Source: Gonioctena quinquepunctata (lineage: Eukaryota; Arthropoda; Insecta; Coleoptera; Chrysomelidae). Taken from it: a stretch of DNA of 64,000 bases. The DNA is taken from NCBI GenBank assembly GCA_018342105.1, contig JAFIRS010000998.1, forward strand, positions 310,001 to 374,000, read 5' to 3'. Of this stretch, positions 10,682 through 21,150 are shown piece by piece. The number at the start of each line of letters is the position of its first letter. Positions within the stretch are counted from its first letter, which is position 1. The notes below the pieces were generated by a model, which saw only the letters and a program-made list of their open reading frames with translations, made no database searches and was not told where the DNA came from. A program made the position numbers and the translations under genes.

Positions 10682-12010
10682 GACACTTTGCTAGATGATC
10701 CAGCCTACAAAAAAATATCGACAGACCGAACGACCTACCTGGAAGAGACAACCAGAAACATAATCAGAAAGTCACCTATCGATTAGGAATCCAGAGAACA
10801 GCTCATCCCAAGAGCGAAATCATCAAAATGTCCCAATCTATATGGCCTTTCCAAGATTCATAAGCCAGGGACACCTCCCAGGCCAATTATCAATTCTATA
10901 GTAGATCAACTTGCGAGATATCTTGCTGAAGCACTGCAACCTCATGCAGAGAAGGTCAAATAATGCGTGCGAAATTCCGATCACTTGATACAAATTATGA
11001 AGTCACAAACCATCCAACCAGATGACATCCTAGTAGGCTTCGACGTTACATCATTATTCACACAGGTACCTACTCAAGAAGCTCTGGAAATAATCAGAAA
11101 CGAGTACAAGCCCAAAGAACACATAATCACTTTGGCGACTCGCTGTATCAAAAACACCTATTTCATTTATAAAAGCCATCGATACAGACAAGTAGAGGGA
11201 GCACCAATGAAATCACCAATATCACCAGACAGCGCAAACCTTTTCATGGAAGAAGTAGAACCAAAAGCACTCACAACATCGAGTTTGAAACCAAAACTTT
11301 GGCTAGGATATGTTGATGACATTTTTGTGATTCGGGCCACATGGACATCAGAAACCATCGACATTTTTCAACCACCTCAATGAAATCCATCCGCAGATAA
11401 AATTCACTATGGAACCAAAAGAAGAAAACAAACTGGCCTGTCCAGACGTAATGATCACGAAGAAGCCCGACGGCAACTTGGGTCACACATTATATCGCAA
11501 GGAAACTCACACAAATCGATACTCAAACGCAAATTCCCATCACCATTCACAACAAATTGCAGGCGAATACACTAATTTATCGATCAAGAAGATGGGTGGA
11601 CAACGACCATATGAAACAGGAGTTGGATAATATCAAAACGACCTCCCACATGAATGGATACTCCGAAAGAACTTCCAAAGCAGCATCTAGAGTCAAAAAG
11701 AGACAAAGAGAAGTTCAGGAACCACCAATTGGCAAGCCAATTTCTACCATATATGGAGGATACAACGGATAGAATCAGTTGAATTCTTCACAGACCTAAT
11801 ATCCTTGTAACGTTCACAACAGACTGTACAGTGAGAGCAACACCGGAGGCGATCTGGCAACAACGCATCCAACAACGACGCGACGTCTTCCTGATCTACA
11901 CGCAACAATGCCGAACGAAGGAAATCGATTGTGATGCAATCAACTAACCATCATCACCAATTGAGGAGCATAACACGAAAACATCAGTCGAGTTAGAAAC
12001 AATCGAATGA
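10682..12010 (+). pseudogene. Penelope-like element reverse transcriptase
   Basis: Penelope-like retroelement RT remnant. In order: TLLDDPAYKKISTDRTTYLE (10682), LYGLSKIHKPGTPPRPI (near 10837), DDILVGFDVTSLFTQVPT (RT motif A, 11023), PMKSPISPDSANLFMEE (motif B, 11206), LGYVDDIFVI with the catalytic YVDD at 11309-11320, and the fragments MEPKEENKLACPD and RKETHTNRYSNANSHHHS of the region after the palm. Motif A and YVDD are intact, but a stop near 10960 and frameshifts near 11370 and 11570 break the frame. The GIY-YIG endonuclease that normally follows is not seen, so the copy is 3'-truncated or eroded. The next feature is repeat C. Confidence 0.85.
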
Positions 12011-12165
12011 ATCAGACATCATCTGAAGATGGCACATGTGAATTTGCCGAAACTTCGTGGAATTTGATGTTTTGAGGACCAAGAACAGAGAACGCTGACA
12101 CAAACCCAAGAAACTATCTCAACACATCATACCAGCGAAAATCCTCGAAGAACTGAAAGTGAAAT

Positions 12166-12488
12166 GAAGTGAAAGTGAGATTAATTTTTCCTTCAATGTT
12201 CATTGTGTACTCCAGATATTTCAACAATATGATACCGAAATAAGGGTCACTTGTAGATGGATACATCCATTCGACAACGGAAAGGATAATAATTGGCAGT
12301 TGGAAGGAAAAAAAGTCGAAAATATCATGACGTTAGTTACAATTTTCTCAACTAATATAAAACGAATATAATTACACAATAGAACAGGTAACATCCATAC
12401 TGTTGAAATCATTAATGAGGGAAATCGAATGTAGAAACAAACACGAGTAATCGATTGAACATATTCACCATAGATACATGTGTGGAAA
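12166..12488 (-). repeat. Dispersed repeat C, copy 2 (inverted)
   Basis: The reverse complement aligns with 4596-4940 across its length with scattered differences and small indels. Both copies end in a CTCACTTTCAG-type word and start at a CCACACATG word. Non-coding. Confidence 0.7.
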
Positions 12489-13879
12489 ATGGGTTTAAAA
12501 AAAACTGTGATTTAAAAAAAATGCTTGATTTTTACTTGATGGACTCGGTACAAAGATCTTTTATAGTGCCCCGTATGCATTTCAACATACCTTGGAATGA
12601 ATAAATATAAAGTGAAACTATTTACCTCAATTTTTTCTATAATGTTGATTGTGTAAATATTCTTGAAGTAAAAATTGAATAGAAATCTCTCGGAATCCAC
12701 CAAAATGCAACTATCTTCTAATGGCGGTCTCCACAAATAATTTCTCAAACCATTTTTGTTTCCAACTTAGTACAATATTTTCTCCCTTGTTCGCATCATT
12801 TTATACTTCTCTGTGGTGGAGTCATGCAGAATGTCATGAACAGGAAGCACTAATAAAAAACCATAACATTTATGAAAGTCTCCTCATTCTATCAACAACT
12901 TTTCTTCAAATATATGGATTCCATTTATTTTATTTTATTCCAAAACTAGAAAAAGGTATTCCAATGAAATGTATAAAACCTGAAGTGAACCACTCTGTTT
13001 ATACAATCTATCTTGTCAAGTAGATATTTGAACTTATATAATCCCAACAGAGAAAGTGAACCGGAGAAAGGTATGTTGTTCAAGGAAATGTCTTCAAACT
13101 GCTCACTTCAGGTCTACTAGGCGCGGTCATATATTCATTCATGAATTATCGTCTTAGAATTATGGGCAGAGTATTGTGTCCATTGAAATTGGATTTCGAA
13201 AAAAACTCTGAAATTGTTTTACGTTATATATCTAGGAGAAAAAAATATGTTTTCTTATAATTTTCGTAGCGTGAATTGAAAGTGATATTTACGTCAAATT
13301 CACCAATATGGCAGAACGAAAGACGTTCAGTTGTCTGAAATTGGAATATGAATACAAAGTTGAGCGGGTTACCTGAAAATATTCATTCAGGGTGTTAGCA
13401 TATATAAAAGCGGGCCAATAAGCACAAAGAATACGTTATGTCCGGTAGTATTTGCGATTTTTGCAAATGACTCTCAAAATACGTCAATTCAGAGAAACTA
13501 CAGGAATCCTTCTTGTAGACATTGATATCTCCTGAAGTAAATGATGTCATGTCATGTTCATGAAAAATTGGTGAAAAAAAAAATTAGTTGAATTGAACAG
13601 TTCTGATATATGGAATTGAATCCCAACATATTGCAAAAAAAAATCGGTACGACAATTTTTTTTAAGTGTTACTTATATCTCCACTGGTAATTTTGGATAG
13701 CTTCACTTTAGTCATATAAAATTAAGTGATTACTACTATTGAAATATAAGTTATATTCAAAGAAAAAACACGTTTACATACAATACCTACTACGTGAAAC
13801 TCAAACTTGGATTTCATTCATTCATACATTCTCTTGGAAATGAACAAGGATAAGAAAAATCAATAATTTAATTTTTCAG
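12489..13879. other. Mostly featureless, upstream of the candidate exon
   Basis: A plus-strand frame at 12721-13023 is open for 100 codons, but the reading is hydrophobic and low in complexity, with no motif and no splice context, so it is not called. The 13030-13870 stretch is AT-rich. If the exon at 13880 is real, this is intron. Confidence 0.35.
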
Positions 13880-13985
13880 GGTTCGTTTTCCTGCAGCTCA
13901 AATAGTACAGACACCTGTCAATGGGAATGGACTGTAGACTCTGAAAATGGGTTCCAAGGAAAGTTGGACATAAGCGAAAATAGTG
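13880..13985 (+). CDS. Candidate host-gene exon, cysteine-bearing (unknown gene)
   Basis: A 106-nt open stretch lies exactly between a strong acceptor (TTTAATTTTTCAG, ending 13879) and a strong donor (GTAAGC at 13986). The frame that uses every base from the acceptor reads 35 codons. It starts GSFSCSSNSTDTCQWEW, with two Cys, two Trp and two potential N-glycosylation sites (NST, ENS-like context), and is then acidic. This suits part of a secreted or extracellular domain. It ends in phase 1. No neighbouring exon on the same strand was found, and it resembles none of the element families here. It could still be a chance open stretch. Confidence 0.35.
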
Positions 13986-14139
13986 GTAAGCTATGACAAT
14001 ATACAATGGGCAATAAGCTCATTTGAACCATTGAAATCATCGAGACCTCAATGAATTCACCCAGTATTATTACAAAAGGGAACATAACTACTGCATGGTA
14101 GGCCCCGTGAAATACTCAGAGGCAGCCTGGCTCTTGGAA

Positions 14140-14945
14140 ATATGCCGAAGCCATGGAGACTTTGGCAAAGCTGGTGGATGGGCATGAAAATGAAGGGTCT
14201 CACTGGTGGAAAGACCACTCCGTCAAGAAAAATATGCATACAGGACCAGCTACTCAACAGAAATGGCACTCCACAAACTGGTAGCGAGAATAGATAACCC
14301 ACTGAAAACCGAAAAGAACTCATAGCGGCTTTTCCAGATATAAAAGTAGCTTTCAATAATACATGTATAGACTCTATTATCAGGTCTTTGAGACGAAGAG
14401 GGATCGAGGAATCTTGCGTGGCCTGGATAGGCTCAGTACTGAAAAATCGGGATATAAACATAACCCCAACAGAGAAGACTGTAGTGGTCTGGGAGGCCAG
14501 AGGATGCCCACAGCGGGAGTACTTCCTCCACTTCTGTGAAATCTGGTCATGGACGGACTACTGGTATCTCTGAAGAGGAAAGGTCACAACACGACGACAT
14601 AGGTCTTCTTGTAACAGAAGAAATTCAACACCATGGTGAGGAATCACATGCAAGACACTTAACCTAGTAACCAGATGGATGGATTTGGTGAGATTGAACA
14701 TCAACCTTGAAAAAACTGGAAGAAACTGAAGGACTAGGACACCTAAAACTTCGAAGGAAAACTCTACAGATCGAGAAAGAGGTCAAATATTTCGGAGTGA
14801 CACTGGGCTTGAAACTGAACTGGTACCAACATCTGATGAAAGTGGCCAGAAAAGCAGAAACCACACTAATTGTGACAAGACGCTCGTTTGGGAAAAAATG
14901 TGGGCTGAGTGGGCAGGGTAGTTGTAGAACATCGCCCCTTTGGTT
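14140..14945 (+). pseudogene. R1-like LINE reverse transcriptase fragment
   Basis: Reads in pieces: LIAAFPDIKVAFNNT (motif A, usually D.KGAFD), RGIEESCVAWIGSVLKNRDI, RGCPQ (motif B, near 14500), then after the region where the palm motif is lost, KEVKYFGVTLGLKLNWYQHL and RRSFGKKCGL (thumb and connection). This order and wording fit the R1/LOA group of non-LTR retrotransposons. Frames change several times and the catalytic DD pair is not seen. It is truncated at both ends. Confidence 0.7.
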
Positions 14946-15340
14946 ACGGTAAATTTTGTTTCTTCGAGAAATCACATTTAAAAAAAAACTCCGGAAGTAT
15001 GCACGCTCTAACTTTCGCAAATTTTGATATATAGGGCTACATTTTCCTCACACAAATACGCAACAAGACAAGGATATTTGCTATTGAGTTTGGCGAGATT
15101 GGCTTAAGGGGTTCAAATCATTAGACATTTTTTTATTTTCAAAAAATGTCTGTACACACTCATTTGACTTTGGCAAATTTTGAGATATTGAGTTATATTT
15201 TTTTTTAATACATTGAGTATCTACCATGGATATTTTGAATTCAATTTGGTGTGAATAGGTACGAGCATTAAGTTTTATTGCATTGAGTATTAAAAGTAGT
15301 ATAATTTTGTGAATATGTATTTTTGTCTCACTGTTGAATT

Positions 15341-15552
15341 TATTTTTTCAGGCTCTCGGAAAAGCAGTGAAGTGGTTGCAGTTGGTTCCACGCGACAGGA
15401 GTTGTTCGAATAATTGGAAAATCTTTAGCATTATGATGCGAATGAAGTGTTCAAAGTCATGGAGGTCGCATTGTCCAAACAAGTCCAATTCCCTTACACG
15501 TTATCCGCGGATGAAAAACAAAACAATAATGATTGTGATTTGGACTCTATAA
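15341..15552 (+). pseudogene. Possible terminal exon of an unidentified gene, with stops
   Basis: Preceded by a good acceptor (TTTATTTTTTCAG at 15339-15351). One frame reads SRKSSEVVAVGSTRQELFE, stop, LENL, stop, HYDANEVFKVMEVALSKQ and on to a stop near 15585, with an AATAAA poly(A) signal at about 15609. The reading has normal residue composition but two in-frame stops, so it looks like the last exon of a decayed gene or transposase. I do not recognise the family. It directly abuts the family A hairpin at 15623. Confidence 0.35.
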
Positions 15553-15622
15553 GTCTAAGCGTCTCTTTGTATTTTTTTACACAACAGTAATACTCAATGT
15601 AATTTTCAATAAACTAATATTT

Positions 15623-15903
15623 ATGTTGAAGAGGGAAAAATTCTCAATTAAATATTGATAGAAAGATTTTTCTGTGAATTGAAAAATCCACGATTAAAAT
15701 GAAGTTATTTTTGTGAATGTCTAACATATTTTTTCAGAATATCTATCAGATGTGGTTCAATGTCCAGCGTGGCTTTAGCCGGGGAACTAGTTGTTTTCTG
15801 TTAGACATTCACAAAAAATAACTTCATTTTAATCGTGGATTTTTCAATTCACAGAAAAATCTTTCTATCAATATTCAATTGAGAATGTTTCCCTTTTCAA
15901 CAT
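15623..15903. repeat. Family A hairpin: 103-bp arms, 72-bp loop
   Basis: The left arm (15623-15725, starting ATGTTGAAGAGGG) is the near-exact reverse complement of the right arm (15799-15903, ending CCCTTTTCAACAT). The loop carries the family signature TCCAGCGTGGCTTTAGCC. The arms share words such as AAAAATCCACGATTAAAATG and TGTGAATGTCTAACA. RNA or single-stranded DNA from here would form a very stable hairpin. Confidence 0.9.
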
Positions 15904-16026
15904 GAATACCCCACAAGAGGTTATCTTGACGATGGAAGATAGTGACTAAGGTTTATCTTTCAGTCGCAGATGATTCCACATCTGATTTTATGAACATCCT
16001 GTTTATATTTTCAACAAATCAATCTA
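15735..16026 (+). repeat. Family A, copy 1
   Basis: Runs from CAGAATATCTATCAGATG to CAACAAATCAATCTA and is nearly identical (a few substitutions in 292 bp) to 16379-16671. It includes the signature CCAGCGTGGCTTTAGCC, the hairpin right arm and the segment AGTCGCAGATGATTCC. It is the more complete of the two, as it also has the left hairpin arm upstream. Confidence 0.9.
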
Positions 16027-16067
16027 TCATACCCCATGACAGGTTTTAATGTCAGAAAACACTAATT

Positions 16068-16307
16068 TCAAAGTGTCTCTCCAAAAGAAATAATTCTAAC
16101 TTTTTCCATCTTTGCAAAGTGAGATTGCTTCTTGGAAATGTGTTTCCCATTTCTTTCGGTCTTCCTGATGATCGTGGAAGCGTGAAATAGATTTTCGTCG
16201 ACGAAAATGTATTGAAGACCTAGTGAATGCGATGTCTCTCCTGCGTCAATGTTATGAATGAGTTCTGGTGAGTACTCTCTTTTGGAAAACATTTTTTTTT
16301 GTCTCAT
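16068..16307 (-). CDS. Small open frame carried by family A (unknown protein)
   Basis: A 79-codon minus-strand frame starting with ATG lies between the two family A direct copies. It contains KREYSPELIHNIDAG, LGLQYIFVDENLFHASTI and KTERNGKHISKK, and is basic overall. A diverged version is linked to family A again at 41440-41600 on the plus strand, where pieces such as ENS.EII.EIDA, HLLGLQHIFV, ASTIISKTG and KHIFT are still readable across frameshifts. A peptide kept at two places beside the same repeat suggests that the element once encoded it. I recognise no domain. It is probably a fragment of a longer protein. Too few copies are visible to say that it is expressed. Confidence 0.35.
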   Translation of the reverse strand: MRQKKMFSKREYSPELIHNIDAGETSHSLGLQYIFVDENLFHASTIIRKTERNGKHISKKQSHFAKMEKVRIISFGETL

Positions 16308-16378
16308 TCATCTTTATGAGTTCTGAATAAAAATGCAAATTTTCAATTTCATATTTTTTCTTTTGAGTTAGGGCTTTT

Positions 16379-16671
16379 TCAGAATATCTATCAGATGTGG
16401 TTCAATGTCCAGCGTGGCTTTAGCCGGGAAAGTAGTTGTTTTCTGTTAGACATTCACAAAAAATAACTTCATTTTAATCGTGGATTTTTCAATTCACAGA
16501 AAAATCTTTCTATCAATATTCAATTGAGAATGTTTCCCTTTTCAACATGAATACCCCACGAGAGGTTGTCTTGACGATGGAAGATAGTGACTAAGGTTTA
16601 TCTTCCAGTCGCAGATGATTCCACATCTGATTTCATGAACATCCTGTTTATATTTTCAACAAATCAATCTA
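16379..16671 (+). repeat. Family A, copy 2 (direct)
   Basis: Direct repeat of 15735-16026 at a spacing of 644 bp. The matching upstream part (16290-16378, TCATTCATCTTTATGAGTTC ... CTTTTGAGTTAGGG) is shared with 42127-42240 but not with copy 1, so the direct repeat has different left contexts. Confidence 0.9.
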
Positions 16672-16783
16672 ATATTTATATTCGAAGTGTATTTATATTT
16701 ACATGCTTTCCCAATCTACTTTATCCCAAATACATGTATGTATTGATATATTCTTTGGTTCTAACAGAGGAAAATCATGTTCA

Positions 16784-17250
16784 GCGACCTTAAAACCTCC
16801 GAGTACCAAATTTCGTAGCGAATGATTCAAATTTGGAGGAAATAGTCCGCCATTTTCAGGCCGCCATCTCGTTTTTGGAAAACTTGACTTCAGATTCGTG
16901 TTCATCGATCTCAAAATTCTTCGAGTACTGAATTTCCCAGCGATTGATTCGAATTTGGACGATATGATCCGCCATTTTCAGGCTGCCATCTTGTTTTTGA
17001 GGAACCTGACTCCCGATTCGTGTCCAGCAACTCCAAAAATCGTCGAGTACCATGTTTCGTAGCGAATGATTCAAATTTGAAGGAGATGGTCCGCCATTAA
17101 AATCTCCGAGTACTGAATTTCGTAGCGATTGATTCGAATTTGGAAGAAATGGTTCGCCATTTTTGGGCCGTCATCTTGTTTTTGTAAAATTTTACTCAAT
17201 TCGGTTCTTAAAAACTCCCGAGTGCTTAATTTCGTAGCGATTCAACAATA
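16784..17250 (+). repeat. Tandem repeat, about 122 bp, four to five units
   Basis: Anchor words CGAGTACNNNATTT recur at 16800, 16922, 17044, 17107 and 17219. Full units are 122 bp, the third is cut to 63 bp and the fourth is 112 bp. Each unit contains TTCGTAGCGAATGATTC, a CCGCCATTTTCAGGC segment and CATCTTGTTTTTG. The units are about 80 percent alike. The open frames on the minus strand here are products of the repeat and not genes. Confidence 0.88.
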
Positions 17251-17379
17251 CCTTCAATATTTGGCCAGCCATTTGGGACTTGGCATAGCTGCTAATGTGC
17301 CCTGTATTTCATGTGGTGTTTGCAAGAGTTTTATCATTATTCCTCGCGTTGTGTCTGTGTTTGTGTAAGCGCCAAAATC

Positions 17380-17605
17380 TGCGGGGTGAGGTCTTTCCCC
17401 TGGTCCGCTCTGGATTGTGGATCCGCTTCATGCAGTGTCTCGGGCCCCTTGACCTCGTGTGGGGCGAGTTGCCATTCTTGGGCTGTTCGTTCTTCGTAGT
17501 CAAGCAACTATGGAGGGAACCCTCCATACAAGCAACGTCGGGCGCGGATCGGGCTTGGATGGGTGACCGCTTGGGAACACTGCGCATCGTGCGTCGTTCC
17601 TTTTT
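17380..17605 (+). repeat. 5S-rRNA-like segment in a GC-rich block
   Basis: 17529-17605 matches the 3' two-thirds of insect 5S rRNA closely: AAGCAACGTCGGGCGCGG, CTTGGATGGGTGACCGC, TTGGGAACACTGCGC. The first 40 nt of a 5S gene are absent. In their place is a perfect palindrome, TATGGAGGGAACCCTCCATA (17509-17528), flanked on both sides by CAAGCAAC. The upstream GC-rich part (17380-17500) is not 5S. A T-rich run follows at 17607. Either a 5S-derived SINE head related in kind to the one at 9336-9656, or a rearranged 5S pseudogene. Confidence 0.55.
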
Positions 17606-17873
17606 TCAAGGATCATAGATCCATTGCCTTTTCAAAAAAACTTTTAATTATCATAGAAATTCTTTTCGTCTATTCAATATTTCGGTAATCAATAAGAAAC
17701 ACTAATAAACTTATTTTTTCAACTGTCACGCGAAATGCTAGGATTCGATTCCTAGTAAAAAAAATATAAATATTTTGAGTTTTTGAGTGAGTTCAAGAAT
17801 AGTGAATGATCAGTATGAATAAATGAATCTGTAGAACAATTCCACGTTGAAGATTTGAATATAACATGAATTC

Positions 17874-18265
17874 CGGTAGTTCCATCCAGTTTTAAATATG
17901 ATTCGAGAAATATTCTCATCAAATAACATTCTGAGGATTACAGAAAAATTAAAAATTTAAGGTAGTTCCATCCAGTTTTGAATGTGATTCGAAAAATATT
18001 CTCATCAAATAACATTCATGCTAGAGGATTACATCGCAAAATTTTCAAAATTTTTCCTCAAGCATTTTGCCTCTAGGAAATTCAACTCGAGCCATTTGCC
18101 ACCTTATTGTCAAAGATTATTAAGACTTGAAATCGCACTCAGTAAAAGTTCCACGCCAAATGCTTTCTCGAAAATTTCGAGAAAATTTTACCCCTAGCAA
18201 TTATGATATTATTCTCGATAAAACCCCTAGCACTTATTATATTACCCTCGATACATGAGCGGTAG
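17874..18265 (+). repeat. Dispersed repeat B, copy 1, with an internal 87-bp duplication
   Basis: GGTAGTTCCATCCAGTTTT occurs at 17874 and 17961, each followed by ATTCTCATCAAATAACATTC, so the start is tandemly duplicated. The part from about 18030 to 18265 (CTCAAGCATTTTGCCTCTAGG ... CCCCTAGCACTTAT) is found in inverted orientation at 40160-40475. Non-coding. Confidence 0.75.
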
Positions 18266-21084
18266 GATATCTTTGCGAATGAAAGTCGGGTATAATCATT
18301 GAGTGGTAATACGTGGAAAATATTTTTGTTTCTTTTATATTTCTATATAACGTGTATTTAGATGATTATATCCTTTTTTGGACATTATTTCTTATGTTTT
18401 TTGTATGCCGAAGTTGGATTGATGGTTAACATTGCATAGGTGGCAAGACAATTTGATATAATATAACGAATAGTATTATCAGAAATAAAATACCTTTTAC
18501 TGTAGCAGAGGAGTTTGGAAAAAGGAAATATAGGTATAGTATTGCTTGGTATTACGTGACAATTTCTACCAGTCAACACCTACCGAAAGCCACGTAAATG
18601 AACTTCGTTAGTTATATTGTCTCATTTTGGAATTCTGCAATGTAGATTCGAGAAATGTAAAGTGCAGCAAGAATGTGTAATACAAAAGTTGATACAAGTA
18701 TCAACCATTTACATACGTTCAATGTACATGTGATACGAGTGTTTACTATTTACTATATACATCACAGCGAGGCAATAGTGGAACCATATGCTCAGCGTCA
18801 AAAACAGTATCGAAAGAGAGAAAAAAAAGTGTGAGGAACTTTGTTTCTGACGGGGGTTCCCCGATTGCACACGATTTTTTTATATCATATGAATCCACAT
18901 CCACATAGTTGGGGATGGTACAACGGCATATTGAAACAATGATCAAGCAGAATATTTTCATTAATCAAACAGAGCGCTTCATAACTATGAATCAACGAAG
19001 ACAAAATGGCGTCTGTCACAGATGGAGCTGGAATGCTGGGTTGCAGACACTAATTTCCCTTGAATGATGAAAGATTGGTTTCGCTTGTCTTATTAGGAAT
19101 GAAACGTAGATCATGCGAACGGAGCTATCACTGAGCATTTCGATAAGATAATAAACTCAGGGGTTTCTGTACCACGTTGAATTGATTGTATTTCAAAATA
19201 TACACCTGATCAAAATCCAGTTGTGGAAGAAATGCAAGTGAAAAATACATGATTCAAATTAGAATTATTCTGTCCATACTGTTTTGTTCAGAACCAATCG
19301 TGTAAAGAATCATTGATTTTTTTTATACTTTCAGAACAATAGCAGGAATAATTATGTTTCCCACATGGAACTAATCGAAATTCGACATGATTCAATCTAA
19401 ACAAGCGGTAAACTTTCCGATGATTTATTACCAATTCATCTTATCACGAATGCTGTCAATATGAAATATTTGGGTATACTGAATCCTTGAAAAGCTAGAA
19501 AATTCGAGGAAATTTCAGTTCAGCTTCTCTATATCGTGAAACATAAAAAGCGCATTTTTTCAAATCTTCCATTTTGCACCACCAACTTTTGGTTGCATCG
19601 GATTTTTCAGTATTTCCAGAATCTTCTGAACATTCTTTTTATTCAACCTGGGTCGATTTTTTTCAACAGATCCATAATATCTTGTGGGCTCTGAAGGACA
19701 GTACTGACAGTATCATGCAACATTCGTCATCTGATGAACCAACTACTCAGCTGTCACAAGCTTTTGGATCTCAAGTAATTTTTTGAATTTTCATTTTCCG
19801 ACGACACGAAAAAATGGGGACCCACTTTCCACCGCTATCATTGAATTGCTAGCCAACCCACGTTATAGAAAATCTATACCAATTGAAGTGACAAAATGTA
19901 TTCAGTCCAACTCAACTAATTTCTCACAAATTATTCCACTTCGAAGTCCTTACAACTCCAGAATTATGATTTAGGGTGGGAAAATGCATAGATGAAAATC
20001 ATATATTATAATTTGAAAATATACTTTCATAGTCATTTGGAAGGTTCAGTTTCAGCTCAACTTCTCCAGCAAAATGTCTACATATTCCCGCTCCCCCCCC
20101 AAATTTCATATGGTCAGCAGTATTTTTCAGCTTGTACTATACCTGCCATTATATAAAAAATACTCAAATGAGATATATGTGAACATACTTCACGTTTAAA
20201 ACTAGTTTTTGGAGTGTTTCAGAGAAAAGTTTGTATCGCAAGTACAATTATTACTAGGGAGAACTTCAACCATATACCTGCCTCTACCGTAATTTCAGAC
20301 TCACAAGTATTCTTCGGACACCACGTTCATATTATCATTTGTAATACTTTAACAAATACAACGGTAGCAAGTAGTAGACTGATATTGAATACGAACGCCA
20401 CTTCTCACCTCACATTTTTTCATCCCTCTGATTCATGCGAATTTTCTTATTTATACCTTCGACCTATTGGCTCAAGGCAAAAATGTTTTGATATTTACAA
20501 TTTTGACCTTTCTCATAATTTTTAATCTGATGTAAATATTACGTTGAATCAATCATCGCCAAATTTCATGCCAACTTCTTCAGAAATAGAAATGACGTTA
20601 ATTTTTCCAATAATATTCATTGGGAATTCATTGGTAATCGAATAATTCTGTTGGCATTAGTAGACAGAACTGTGATATGAAAGTAAGATATAAGTTGATG
20701 ATTAACTTAGATGTGAGCTTTATTTTAGCCCTTTAAGGCACTTCCGCTATATATTCTCTACTATCTAGGTCTTTCTGTGGTCGGCACAATTAAAAATTAC
20801 TTTTCTTTCAGGCATAAATTCGACCCTCAACGTTGAACGTCAGGTGACAGATTTCATGGTGGTTCCCTCTACCACCACTATGGCAATAGTGGAGATATAC
20901 TTATGAACATCCAAATACATGGAGGCTTTAATAACACTATTCGTTCTCCAGAAAGCTGGTGGCTAGTATAATGTACAGGAGAGCTGATCTGTGAAGTTCT
21001 TGAATTACTATTCCAAATTTATTCGTACTTTCTCAAAATTCCATACCGTGTGCCAAAAACAATGATGTCAAAGTAACCAAAAGA
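18266..21084. other. No identifiable feature
   Basis: AT-rich. Short open frames exist (19574-19786, 19783-19974, 20214-20525 on +) but none has a motif, splice context or repeat partner. A run of C lies at 20092-20099. Confidence 0.4.
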
Positions 21085-21150
21085 TTTTCACCAAACTGGG
21101 TTTACAGAACCACGTCACGTGTTTTGCTATACACTGGCTTTTTCAAGTGG
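21085..21150 (-). ncRNA. Hammerhead-like motif of a Penelope-type terminus, diverged
   Basis: The minus strand reads CCACTTGAAAAAGCCAGTGTATAGC, then AAAACACGTGACGTGG and AACCCAGTTTGGTGAAAAT. This follows 25270-25345 closely. The hammerhead GAAAC core is changed to AAAAC here, so this copy is probably inactive. See the copy at 25270 for the reasoning. Confidence 0.4.

Noticed and set aside
12721..13023. 100-codon plus-strand frame
   Set aside because: Hydrophobic, low-complexity reading with no motif, splice signal or homologue that I can recognise.
16699..17074. Two minus-strand frames of about 70 codons
   Set aside because: They lie inside the 122-bp tandem array and repeat each other.
16760..17250. 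Possible CRISPR array (regular repeats)
   Set aside because: The 122-bp units are continuous, without unique spacers, in a eukaryotic TE-rich setting.
17295..17618. Overlapping frames of 107, 92 and 62 codons
   Set aside because: They overlap a GC-rich 5S-like segment on both strands, where frames are open by composition.
17723..17760. CTAGGATTCGATTCCTAG, like a tRNA T arm with box B
   Set aside because: The loop has eight bases and no anticodon or D arm can be placed upstream.
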